From Saururus chinensis (taxonomy: Eukaryota; Streptophyta; Magnoliopsida; Piperales; Saururaceae): a DNA stretch of 64,000 nucleotides. Position numbers and translations under genes: made by a program. This document shows positions 24,620-36,200 of this stretch, in pieces. The notes beneath the pieces were generated by a model. That model worked only from the letters and a program-made list of their open reading frames with translations, did no database searches and was not told the DNA's origin. The stretch covers positions 3,395,330-3,459,329 of the forward strand of contig CP141140.1 in the NCBI GenBank assembly GCA_035235625.1, read 5' to 3'. Position 1 is the first letter of the stretch. Each line of letters opens with the position of its first letter.

Positions 24620-24793
24620 AATTTTCAGTGTGCATCACACACTATGTTGGCTATGTATTTCACCATTTACAAAACGAATTATCAACATTTATAACTATTT
24701 ATTGCCCTCATGTCTCACAACTCTGCTGATGAGTCATATGTTGAATGGTGAAATACACGGCCAGCGGGGTGTGCGATGCACATTAAATAATTT
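24620..24793. mobile_element. foldback MITE with 38-bp inverted ends
   Basis: GTGCATCACACACTATGTTG... at 24630 pairs with the complement of the right end at 24781 (GTGCATCGCACACCCCGCTG...), both running into TGTATTTCACCATT. AAATT.TTCA outside the arms is also shared. Interior AT-rich, no coding. It abuts the pseudogene at 24795-25141. Confidence 0.7.
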
Positions 24794-24794
24794 C

Positions 24795-25141
24795 TCCTCC
24801 TTTTCGGCCTTTTGCTGTGCGAGGAACTCGGAGGCAATGCGATCGAAATCCAGACGGGGCATCCAATCTTACTTTTGTTGTCTCTTCATTTGTTCCTCAA
24901 ACTCGCGAGACTGTTGCTTGGCATCCTCCTTGATTGTTTGCTCTTCCTCCTCGGCTTTGCACCGCCATTCCTCCTCCTCACCCTTTCTCCAGCTCTCATG
25001 TTTGGCCAGACAAGCACAGATGAACTCCTCCGCCTACCGCTAGAGTTCCTTTGTGTTTGCCACTTGTGGCGTCTTCCTTTATGCGGGCCGCTTCTGCATC
25101 TTGAGGAGAGGTTGATCCGGCGAGGCCACGAGGGGAGGCAT
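24795..25141 (-). pseudogene. coiled-coil-type coding remnant of unknown family
   Basis: Read on the minus strand from ATG at 25141 (MPPLVASPDQPLLKMQ), one frame gives a charged, helix-like sequence (AEEFICACLAKHESWRKG, then EEEEWRCKAEEEEQ, QQSREFEEQMKRQQK, DWMPRLDFDRIASEFL) broken by four stops. A second frame is better near 25060-25090, so there is probably a frameshift. GC content is higher than the surroundings. Family not recognised; it could be a gene fragment captured by a transposon. Confidence 0.4.
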
Positions 25142-25959
25142 TGTTGTAGTAATGGCAGGTGAGAGAAGGAAGTCGTAGAGGGAGAGGGGAGGGGGTTTGG
25201 AGCGAGAGAGCATTTATGAAGGGCGGAACAAAAGATTGAAGGCCAGAGGGGAGGGAGAAGGGAGTGAGTGGAAAAAGTTAGGGTTAATAAGAGGAGAGTT
25301 TATCTCGATCATCTATTTAAATAAATAATTAAAATTAAAAATAAAATATAAAAAAAATCTTTGACTCGTTTAGTTTTAATTTTTTATAAATTAAACCCGA
25401 ACCATAAATGCATCATTTTTTGCTGAACTGAAATTTTCGGTTCGATTCTACCGAATTCAATTCAGTTCAAATTTTTTGTTGCCCACACCAAAGATAATGG
25501 CCAACAGAATGATTCATGAAGCCGTTGCTGGACAAACTGATACCTCCCACTTACACCGATTTTATTATTGAGAGGTTAATTTTCATATAATATTTCTATT
25601 CCCCAAGAAGTATTTTAAAATTGTAGGCCACAGACGAGGAAGAATGGTTTAATTCGCCTAAAATAAAATATAGAAAAGGGGTATGATTCCATAGAAAGCT
25701 GGACACGAGCTCTGATTACTTTGAAAACAATTGGTCAAAGTTTCAGGTTTTATAAATATCGGATGGGCAAATAAATTATGGAGCTGATGTTTTCACTTTC
25801 ATGGATCGTTGACTTAAGATTGACTTGTCTACAGCTCTCGTAAATTTTCTTCCAAAGCTACAATTACTAAACTTATTATTGTCAAGGGCCCAATGGTATC
25901 TACTATTGATTGGTCATGCATGGCCTCAGGTAATGGCCGACAGAACTTGACAAATGCAA

Positions 25960-26878
25960 CAACCATCCTTTCATCAAATGGACAAGGAGGATATATCAGG
26001 TGAATACAATGTAAAATCAGCATATGCTACACTTCTCAATTGTGATTATTGATGCAAAATGGCCAGGGATTGGAAATATCAAAGCGACAGCGAAGGGATG
26101 AAATATGGAAATTGTGTACATTAAATTGAATTCTTCTTATGGCAGAGTAATGACAAGAAAGAAATCATGGAAAAGAGATATACAAACGCCCGTTGCATTG
26201 TGTAATGTGTGGTATCGATGGGCAAGATAATACCACTTATTTGTTGAGAGTTACTATATAAAATAGCCTTTATGTTGAAAGACCCAGAATGCTTATTAGC
26301 CTAGGAATGTATAAGAGATGCCATGAACCAAAAGAGGAAAGAAGAAGAGAGGTCAAAGTAAGTGGCAAAGCTTGGTAGCCGAAATTTTGTGTAATGCAAG
26401 GAAAGAACGCCATGGAAGAACCCTCTCAAATAAAAGACATGAGGTAACCTTTTCAGTGGAAAATTACTCAAATGGAGGTTGAATCTTTTCCCACAGCCTG
26501 CCCCTTGGAAAATGAAAGAAAATAGAGATACTACTTTAGTTTTAAAGGAGTGCACTGTCCCATGCAACATCCAACCCATATGGGAGGGCTGACTCAATCT
26601 TCAATAACGATTTAATAGGGTCAAACTAATGTTCCAAGAAGAGACGGAAATCACAGATACTCCAGCAGAGAAGGCTGGAGTTTGAAACCAGTTTAATTCT
26701 AGGAATTGGAAGAAAAGAGTGGACAAGAGCTCCACCAGAGCCAATTTCTCATATTGTCAATAATGACTGGAAAACTTTTTGTAATATGAACTGCAGTTAT
26801 ATATGTAACGTTAACTCTTTGTAAACTCCCTTGTTTGTAGTAGTAATGGCATCATGCTCACTGAAATAAAAAAAAAAG
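25960..26878 (+). mobile_element. LINE (non-LTR retrotransposon) 3' remnant
   Basis: A broken reading on the plus strand gives words typical of the C-terminal region of plant LINE ORF2 (GEYNVKSAYATLLN, IEFFLWQS, ARCIVCNV), in the order expected for the zinc-binding region after reverse transcriptase. It ends in a short A-rich tail at about 26866-26878. Many stops; no endonuclease or RT core is present, so it is 5'-truncated. Confidence 0.5.
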
Positions 26879-28114
26879 AATTAAGTTGGTTTTAATTACT
26901 ACTATATGTGTACAAAAGTTACTCGGGCCCTCCCAATGCAAAGTTTCAGTAATCATGGTCTAATTTAGAGTTTCGCAACACAAACTTCACGCAAAGTTCC
27001 AGTGCCATGTAATAACATGGTGCAATGGCTTGCATCATACAAAAACTATGTCCGAGACAAATATTTATGGCTTGGAGAAGTCACCACAAAGAGAAAATCA
27101 GGAATAAGTACATTACTTTGCCCAGAGGTAAAACGAAATGGGCTTACAGCTCTGTACTAGAATGTATACAGGATCACCATCGCTACAAAAATGCAACACC
27201 TGGCCACATTCCACCAAACGTTTGGCTGCATAATTATGAAAAGATATTGCAAAACAATATCGCAACACAAATAGTAAAATTCAGACTTTGTCAACAAAGA
27301 AGAGGGACAATTGATTTTTAAAAAGCAAAAAAGCTTTCGAACTTAATAAATTTTCTATTTAAGAAAAAAATGCAAGAATTATTTAACTCTTTCTGCTAAC
27401 CCAGTAAATAGTATATTTTTGGGTGACAAAAACAGTATACCATTTATCAGAAAATTTAACAAAAAGAGAAAAAGATACGGCATCAAGTGGTTACCCGATA
27501 ATGTCAAAAAGCTTAGCTCGAGGAAAGATCCATCAGAACTGATGACAATGTACGAACATCATGAATCTCTGATTATCTTGATATGTTCTAGTCGTCCTGA
27601 GAAATTCATACAATTTCAAAAGCATCTTTGGTCAGAGAAGAATATTAGGAATGTTACTGAGATGGAAATTTTGATGCACAGAAAGTCATTTCTCTAATGT
27701 ATTGGCATTCACAAGTTTGTGGCCCATTTGAGAAGAAGAAACTCATTTAAACCGTTTGAACGTTGTTGTGCTAGCTCGAGTGCTCTCTCATGCTAAAAAG
27801 GACCCTTATCAAGAGAGAGATGCTTCAAACCCTTGCAGGTAAGAACGTGAATATCCATAGCAATGTGTTGCATTTACAATAATGGTCCACTGCATCTCAT
27901 TAACCTCCTCCCCAAGAATAGAGCATCTTGTTATGAAGCACGTACCAGTTTTCAACGGGCAGTATTATCTCAACCAAAATTCTATTTCACACAAAAAAGA
28001 CTAACTCCATTTTTTTCTTCCCTGCCATTTCCTATATTCGTTTGTGTGCATCAATCTTTCTTCTTCTGTGTCATGCAATTCTTCCTCTCACACTCTGCTT
28101 TTGCACGGAAAGTA
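26879..28114. other. spacer with two unrecognised ORFs and 3' flank of the plastid-type gene
   Basis: Open frames at 27025-27321 and 27419-27697 (plus) encode 98 and 92 residues, basic, with no motif I recognise; they may be remnants. 27850-28114 is likely the 3' UTR or flank of the minus-strand gene. Confidence 0.5.
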
Positions 28115-30530
28115 TCAATCTATAAGGGAGTACAGAGCTTCCTCAACATCTGTAAGAGGTTGACCAGCATAAAGCTTAAGCTGTCCCTTTCTCAGAACAA
28201 CTACCTTTTTGGAACTTGAGACCACCTCTCTCTCAAACTCCTGAAATATCTCACGTAAAAATTTTGTGTGTTATTAACATTTATAGAAACAATAAGAAAC
28301 TATTCATGGTTTATAGACTGGTATTGTAAATATCATGAGAACATGTAGGATGAAGAAATAAGTTACTCAAGGAACAGCTTCAGTGTGTATTTAAATATTT
28401 ATTTTAAAAACCAAACGTTAGAATGAATGTGAAAACCTCAATCCACAAAAATCAACTTGAATACTCTTGCCAAAAAAGAAAAACAATGGCACTTACTTTT
28501 ATTGACAATGGAACAATATCAGCTCTGACATCACCAAGATCTTCAAAAAATGACTCTACTATATAGCAGAAGTTATTTGCATCGCCACGGTCCTCAAAAG
28601 CAACAGTATAAGAAATATGGCTTACAGCATCTGGATGTGCTTTCATTTTCAGAGAGAAAAAACCTCTTGGACCTTCAGAGTCAGACCTATTATGCAAAAG
28701 AATTACCTGAACAACAGAGGAACAAAGCCAGTCTTAAAACTTGATTGTCTGAGAACAAATCTCAGTCAATTAACAGAAAGGAAATAAGCACAATTGCTTC
28801 TAGAATGACGAATTTTCCAGTATGTATGAGTCAAGGCTTTCAAAAGTTGCAGTTGCTTATATCGTGTAAGAAGAATGAAGAAAATGATGATGAGATAAAG
28901 GACAGAAAAACAAAAATATTATTGCAGAAGACAGAAGGAAAGAGAGCAAAAAGTGAAAGGGTAAGTTCCATCTATCTCCCTAAACTCTGCCTTAACTCCA
29001 TATAAATTCTGAATTTTAAGAGAGTTAATTTACCTTCTCCAACATATTCACACTGTTAATAAACAGAGGAAAATTTACAAGCATGTCGTTTACTACTGTT
29101 CTTCATATGAGCAAGCATTGATGCTAGAGAGATTACCCTTCTAGGAGCCCTACAAGTAACAATTGGCCACCAATCACCGTATGCTAAGAACAGAATGGGT
29201 ATGTTGGTTACAGTTTGCTTCAAGTTCAAGAATTAACGTCGTTGCCCTTCTTTTCATGGTGTTAGACTATTAAGTGAGGTAAATGAACTTTCAAAGTAAG
29301 GAAATATATGGAGTTTCTGCACGGTTTAGGGAGCTAAGTTGAATTCTCCCTAAATTAGTAAATTTTTATTTCATGTAAGCAAGTCGCACTTACAAGCACA
29401 TAGGGAAGTTTCCACCACCACACACTTTTCTTAACGTCTGAGCAGCTGCCTTTGCCATTGTGTTCCAGTTTAGCACGGAGTTTCCTTGTAGGCGTACTGT
29501 ACTCTCCGGTGTTTACAGACATGTCGAATTTTTTCGGACCTGGTATTTGAGGATTCAGTGCGTCGAACCTAGCGGACTTCGTCTCCGTGACTAATCCGCT
29601 CTGGCTATCTATCTCTGTGGAATCCTCATATTTGCTCTTCAACTTCTGAGACCTGTTCCCGCTCTTGGATTGTTTTCTTATTCTTACTCCGGACTCTGGA
29701 GTCGACAAATTTGAAAGCGCAATCAATGGATTTCGATATTTTGGCCCGCGGGATGTAGCGCTCTTCCTCAATTTACGCAATCTCACATCTATCTCATTCT
29801 CAATGTCTGCGATTACTCCAAAAGCTGCAGCCTTGGTAACAACTTCATCACCATTTTGCTTGACTGTTTCATTCACCAGTTTCTTCCGCTCGCTTGCCCT
29901 AGCCTCTCTCGCCATCTCTTGAATACTTATGATCCGATTTTCAATTTCAGACCCATCAGTGAAGACACCCACTCCGCTGCTGAATCCCATGACCTTTCTC
30001 TGCACCGCTTCCGTCTCCGATTCCCTGTCTATAATTGCAGTCGACGATAATTGTTCAGCATTCCCACTGGAAAACCCAAAAATCCAAACGGCAACTGCAG
30101 TTTGGATCAGAAAAAGTCCCGCAAGACCCAAGGAAAGACCAACAACCGATCTGGCGGAGATGGATTCGAGATTCGAGAGCCCAGATTCCGAAACCTTAGT
30201 TTGAAATACGAGCTCTTTGATTTCACGAACCTTTTCATCAACTACATCTTGTGGATGGGAGAGACGCTCAGGCGTTTCGATGGGGGTGTGGTGATGGGAG
30301 AGTTCTTCTATGAGTTGAGCTGGGTCACCCAGGGATTCGCCGGGAAGCGGATTCAGTGTTTTAAGGAGCTTCCGTCGGAGGTAGTTCCTGGATTTCCTCC
30401 CGTCGGGCGTTTTAGAAGGGAATGCCGGAGCAAGCGAAGCTCGGACGACGCGAGCTCGGAGACAAAGGAGAGGAGAAGGACGAAGTGGACGGCAGATTGA
30501 GGAATGAGATGGCGCTCGAGGAGCTGCCAT
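28115..30530 (-). CDS. conserved plant protein of unknown function, predicted plastid-targeted, one membrane helix
   Basis: Three exons: 29394-30530, 28497-28706 and 28115-28240. GT-AG junctions, 1473 nt in frame, 490 aa. I do not recognise a named function. The N-terminus is rich in Ser, Pro, Arg and Ala and poor in acids over about 50 residues, like a chloroplast transit peptide. A hydrophobic helix lies at about residues 129-152 (SVVGLSLGLAGLFL... VWIFGF). Next comes a basic, charged middle region, then a conserved-looking C-terminal block in exons 2-3 with YTVAFEDRGDANNFCYIVE, ESFFEDLGD, VVVLRKGQLKLYAGQP and DVEEALYSLID. The start was chosen at 30530 (MAAPRAPSHS); an in-frame ATG six codons upstream is possible. 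A (GA)n tract sits 337 bp upstream of the ATG, in the probable promoter or 5' UTR. Confidence is high for the gene model and low for localisation. Confidence 0.88.
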
Positions 30531-30862
30531 GGCTGCAAACCCAAGCATTGGGCTGGCTTTCTCCTCCGGTGCAGGCCATGGAATTGTGATACATACATTC
30601 TCTTGGAGCAGTTCGTAATTGGGCTTGGGCCGTGACGATCTGAATAGGTCTCGTCAAAGGAAAACCTTGGTCTTTGGAGCCCACAAAAGGGAAGTGTTGA
30701 GAGGGCCCAAAGGTAGTTCTTCGCGATTGTCTGACGTGGGTACATAAAAAACTCGAGAATCCCCAACAAGAAAATAAAAAAAAAGGCGGGGAAGAATCGC
30801 TTGAGCACGTTGGGAAAGATTTGTAGCCACATGAAGATTGTTTGCGAAGATAGGGAAAGGGA

Positions 30863-30866
<4 letters not shown>

Positions 30867-30940
<74 letters not shown>
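30867..30940. promoter_or_regulatory. (GA)37 tract upstream of the plastid-type gene
   Basis: 74 uninterrupted bases of GA on the plus strand (CT on the gene's strand), 337 bp upstream of its ATG. Long GA/CT tracts in plant promoters and 5' UTRs are bound by BBR/BPC GAGA factors; that role here is inference. The SLSLSL and ERERER ORFs over it are artefacts. Confidence 0.9.
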
Positions 30941-30941
<1 letters not shown>

Positions 30942-33247
30942 GTGGTTCACGAGGACAAGCAACCCAACAAATACGACCCATCCAAGCCAGATCCTTTGAA
31001 GAAGGCAGCACCGTCTCTCCCAGTCCCACTGCCAAGCCGCCCCCCTCTCTTCCTCATTTCCCAAACACAAAATTGGAAATCACGTTTTACCTAAAACACC
31101 CATCAACACTTATTTATTTGGATTCCCCACTTATTTCATGCTCTCACCCCGGTGGCATGGGCCACATAGAAAAAAACTATGCATATACTCCGCTCATCTG
31201 GAAAACTTCTTATATTAATAGTTTATTTAACTTAATTTGAATAGCTGAGTACTTAAAAAAGTTTATATATTACTTTCTATTTTTTCAGTTGGATGTTTTC
31301 ACTGTTAAATAAAAATTATTATTTTATAAATTAAAATATTAATATAAGACAAAGCAAGAAGCATGATACTTTGACTCAACCTAAAATTTCGAGAGTCCAA
31401 ATTAAAGCTAATTTGGCTCAAAATAGAACTTCTAAATTAGACCGCTAGGGGTGTCATTTGAGTTAAGTATAAAACAAAATTTAATTGAATCTTAATAGGT
31501 TGGTTTTAAATTTCTAAATTGAACTCAAATAATTATTGAGGTTGGGTTTAGGTTCTAGGTGATCCAACTAGCTCTAACTCAACTAAAGTTATGAAATTTT
31601 TTTTTTATTTTTTTATTTTGATAATAATAAATGAGTAAAAAATATAATAAAATTATAATTTGAGAAAGGTTTTAACAAAAAAATATAAAATTAAATTAAA
31701 TTCTTATTAAATAGGTAAAGTGATATTCAAGTCGAATTGAGTTTAAGTTGTCATTTAAAAAATAGTAATATGTAATCCTTCTATGAAGCCGTAGCTAAAG
31801 AACAAAAATAAAAATATTATACTCCTTTTACCATAAATTAATAATTCTATTTAACAAAAAAATGTGTTCCATATTTATAGATTTATTTTGTTAAATTTAA
31901 ATAGTTGAGTACTAAAAAAGAGTATTAACTTATTTTTCCTTTTGTCAAATATGGTTTTAATATTGTTATTTTTTAAATATATAGCTATTATATTACAATG
32001 AGACCTTCGTTCACACGGACCCTTTCAAAACGCTAAATACCATTTGCAAATTATTGCACACTGTTTTTCTATTAAGAAATTATATTTTTATTATGATATC
32101 ATATAGTAAAGAAAATAAAATTTATTATATAATATAATTTTATTGTAGGTTTGATGGGAAAGTGGTAGAAGGGAAAGAGGAAAAGCAATAACTTATGTCA
32201 AGACAGTTTGTTCTAATATACTGCTATCGCTAATTATTGGTAAATATAAATAACTATTATCGTTATCTATTGATAAATATTGATAACCATAGGGGGAATT
32301 TTCTTATTTTTTATCACGATACCATTTAATAAAGAAAGGAACATTTTGGTGCACAGTGCACACTCACGCAGTATTATGGAAGCATCCATCTATCTACTAC
32401 TAAAACCAAAATTAAATGGGAGTTAGTACTAATGATGAGTGACATGTATAATTGTTGTTCCTTCTATCTCTATATAGCTGCAGCCGACCCACCAACCATC
32501 TATACCTAAATAAAACGTGGTCCCCGCCTCAATTTTGATGTTCCACTTTCGACAAACTCTTGAGTCCCGATCCGATTTTTTTATCTTTTTTTTTTTGGCA
32601 AGACTATAACCATGAGAGAAAAGGAGCATATTTTTTTTTGAAAAAAAGATTAAAAAAAGAAAGCTAGGTAATTATGCGATTAAATAGAAGGAATATCACT
32701 ATCCTAAGCAGAGGAAAAATAATACTTTTAAAATAAAAATATATAAAACATTATATATAAAATTTTGATAGGCCAACTTATAAATAAAGTCTAATAAAAT
32801 TATTAATTTTTTTTATTATAAATATTTTTGTTGTGAGAATATTACAGTTCGTCTCGTCCGAAGGCGGTGGTGGGCAAACAAGAAATTGGCCCGCCCAACC
32901 CGATGCCCATCTTATCCTTCTTCCTCACCTCAGCAGTCTCTTTTCTGTGGCTCTCTCTCCATCCCGAGTGCAGATTGCAGAGAGACCCACCCACCCATCC
33001 ATAGGCATAGATACAGCGGGCAGGGCAGCCTCCCCTTATCGATGAATTTCTTCCAACCAAGGCAAGGGGGCCAAAAAGGATAAACTGCTAGTTACCACTG
33101 GCACTGGTACAGGTACAAACAAACAGATAGAAAAACCCTAAACCCCCATCTCTTCCCATCATTCGTTCCCAACGCCCGCCTTATCCTCCTCACCCTTTTC
33201 GCTGCCCAATTCCATGTGCTTGCCTCTAAAAACAATAACTTGAATCC
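30941..33247. other. divergent intergenic region between the plastid-type gene and TOC159
   Basis: 31130-32830 is very AT-rich, with two loosely similar blocks (about 31205-31330 and 31830-31980). 32850-33247 is richer in GC and pyrimidines and is probably the TOC159 promoter and 5' UTR. No ORF here is convincing. Confidence 0.7.
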
Positions 33248-36200
33248 ATGGATCCCAAGGTACCTGCCCCTCTTTCCGCAGCACAAGGGGCCCCTCCCCC
33301 CAAGCCCTTTCTCTCCCATTCTGGCTCCATCCCCATCCGCGCCCCTCCTTCCGATTATTCCACCGACGAAGAAGATAAAGATGTGGTTGCCGATGCTCCC
33401 AGCAATCCCTCTTCCCTAGACGGCACCGAGAGCGGAGACGGCTTCCTCAGCGGGGAGGAGGATTTCGAGACGGCCTCCGAGCGGCCCTTTGCCCCCGACC
33501 CCGATGAGGATGCCGTGGTAGAAGGCGCGGCGGAGGACAAAGTCGGCTCTTTTGCCAGGGGTGGCGGCCCGTTCGCCGGCTCTTTTTCTTCTTCCTCTTC
33601 CTCTACTTCCGCGTATCCGCCATCGGGCGCTACTATGCCGATTGCGCAACTGTCCGGAGATGACGATGACGAGGTGATCGATGAGGAGTTGGAAAGTGAA
33701 CAAGGGGAGGAGGAGGCGGGCGACACCCAATTCTCAGTCACGGCAAGGGTTCCGTCTCCTCTGCTGGACAATCCCGATGTGCCGAATGCTGCGGATGCTG
33801 TAAAAGCCCCTATTCCTGAAGATGTTATGTTGAGCGATAGGCCCATGGAGCTTGAGGATGTGAAGAAAGTGGAGGAAAAAGAAGAGTCCGCTGAAATTAC
33901 TGAAAAGCGGGTTTCGGTCGTGACGCCGGAGAACGGAGTATTGGGTGGTGTCCATGAGGAGCCGTCCATGGCGGAGGAGGTGGCTCAGAATTTGGTGACG
34001 GCAGAGTCGAAATTGGTTGAAACGGGCTCGTCTGAGGTGGATAAGAGTCCCCTAGAAGCTCCGACAGCGATTGTTGCTGATGCCTCAATTGAAAGTGTTG
34101 CGAAGGATAATCATAATGATGATTCTCGCCAAGTGGTCGATGGAAGTCCTGAACCAGAAAAGCGAGACCTAGAAGTTATTGAAAATGGAGATTCTGCCAC
34201 TGAAGAAAAGGAAGAACATCGGTTATTTAATCAGAATTCTGAGAAGGAAGGGGAGCTGATTGTTGAAAAAGTGGTGGGTGGTAATGATAACGAAGTTTTG
34301 GACACTGAACCTGCTTCTGGTGAAAATTCTGAGATAAAAACTGATTCGAATGTTGAATCCAAGAATCGGGATTTGGGTGTCGGATTAGAGACAGAAGCAG
34401 CCAATAAGTCGATGATGGAAGATGAGGCTTATGAACGATCGGAGGAGAAGTCTGTGGACGTAAAAGTTGAGGAGTTGGGTGTTGGGTTAAGTGAAGCAAG
34501 CTCCTTTACAGAAAATTTTGTAGACTTGATTAGTGTTGCTAACAGGGATAAAGATGTTGTTCCTGAAGATTCCGACCAGAAGCTTAAATCGGGAGGAGCC
34601 CCTGGTGATCCCATTATTCATGAGTCCCACTCTCAGGAGTCTGGAGAAGGGGAAACAGAAGAGTGCCCAGATGCTGGTGCTCCCTCTGCACATTATGTGT
34701 CTGCTGGAGACAGTAAAACTGACTTGCAGGATCACGATGAGGCTTCTATCTCATCTAATTTAGATTATAATGGCGATAAATTGGATGTAGAATTGAAGTC
34801 AGCAGCTTCAGCTGATTTGAAATTGACATCGAATGAGCCAATTCTCATTTCAGCTCCCGATGGAAAAGAAAGGTATGGGATGCTAACCTCTAGTTATGTT
34901 GTTTATATAAGTCTTCTAAATTGGATATAGATGAGGACATGAATTTACTATCTTTTTCTAGGTATTTTGAGTCATTGAAGAAAAATGCAAATGCTGCTAA
35001 TAATGCTGATTTAGCTTCAAATGAAGATAGTATTGCAATTGTTGAAGATGCCAATATGAAAGAAAAACCTACTGGCCATGCCCCTGTAAATGGAGTTGAA
35101 GAAGAATTTGAGGAAGATGGCTCGGCGGCTTCTGATGAACATGAGACTCTGGATGCCTCTACAGCCGCTGTTCGAATCATAAAAGAGTTGGAGCAGGGTT
35201 CTACAAGTTCTAGAGATTTCTCTCAGAAGACTGATGGGCAGATCGTCACAGATTCTGACGAAGAAGTGGACACTGATGAGGAGGGTGACGGGAAAGAGTT
35301 ATTTGATTCTGCTGCCTTGGCTGCTCTATTGAAAGCTGCAAGCAGTGCAGGAGCTGATGGTAGTATTACAATCTCCTCTTCTGATGGACCTAGTCGGTTT
35401 TTCTCTATTGAGCGTCCTGCTGGTCTAGGACCCTCGGCTCCAACTCTTAAACCGACTTCCAGATCCTCGCGACCAAACATATTTACTCCCTCTGACCTTG
35501 CTGTTGTTGCTGAGGATGACAGTAACATGGATGAGGAAGAAAAAAAGTTGCAGGAGAAGATACATCAAATAAGAGTTAAGTTTTTAAGGCTTGTTCAGCG
35601 ACTGGGTCATTCTCCGGAAGACACAGTAGCTGCTCAAGTTCTCTACCGGCTTAATCTTGCCGAGGGGATTAGACGGGGAAGGCACACAAATAGAGCTTTC
35701 AGCTTGGAGACTGCAAAAAAGGCCGCAGCACAATTGGAATCAACAGGCAAGGATGATTTGGACTTCTCTTTTAATGTTTTAATCCTTGGAAAAACTGGAG
35801 TTGGTAAGAGTGCTACTATCAATTCCATCTTTAATGAGGGAAAAACCTCAGTTAGTGCTTTTGAACCCACGACTGCCTATGTTAAAGAGATTATTGGAGT
35901 TGTAGATGGGGTTAAGGTTCGTGTCATTGACACTCCAGGTCTCAAGTCATCTGTGATGGAACAAGGTTTGAACCGAAAAACACTGTTTGCTGTTAAGAAA
36001 TTTACCAAAAAATGCCCGCCAGATATTGTACTCTATGTGGATCGGCTTGATACCCAGACCCGAGATTTTAATGATATTCCTCTTCTAAGAACAATTAGCA
36101 GCGTTCTGGGTTCATCAATTTGGCTTAATGCTATTGTTGCTCTCACTCATGCCGCCTCCGCACCTCCAGATGGCCCCAACGGATCTCCCTTGAGCTATGA

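Noticed and set aside
27025-27697. Two plus-strand ORFs as genes
   Set aside because: Basic, no recognisable domain, no exon-like continuation or homology I can recall; kept only as a note.
30412-31094. ORFs with Ser-Leu or Glu-Arg runs on both strands
   Set aside because: Products of the GA tract and shadows of the first exon of the plastid-type gene.
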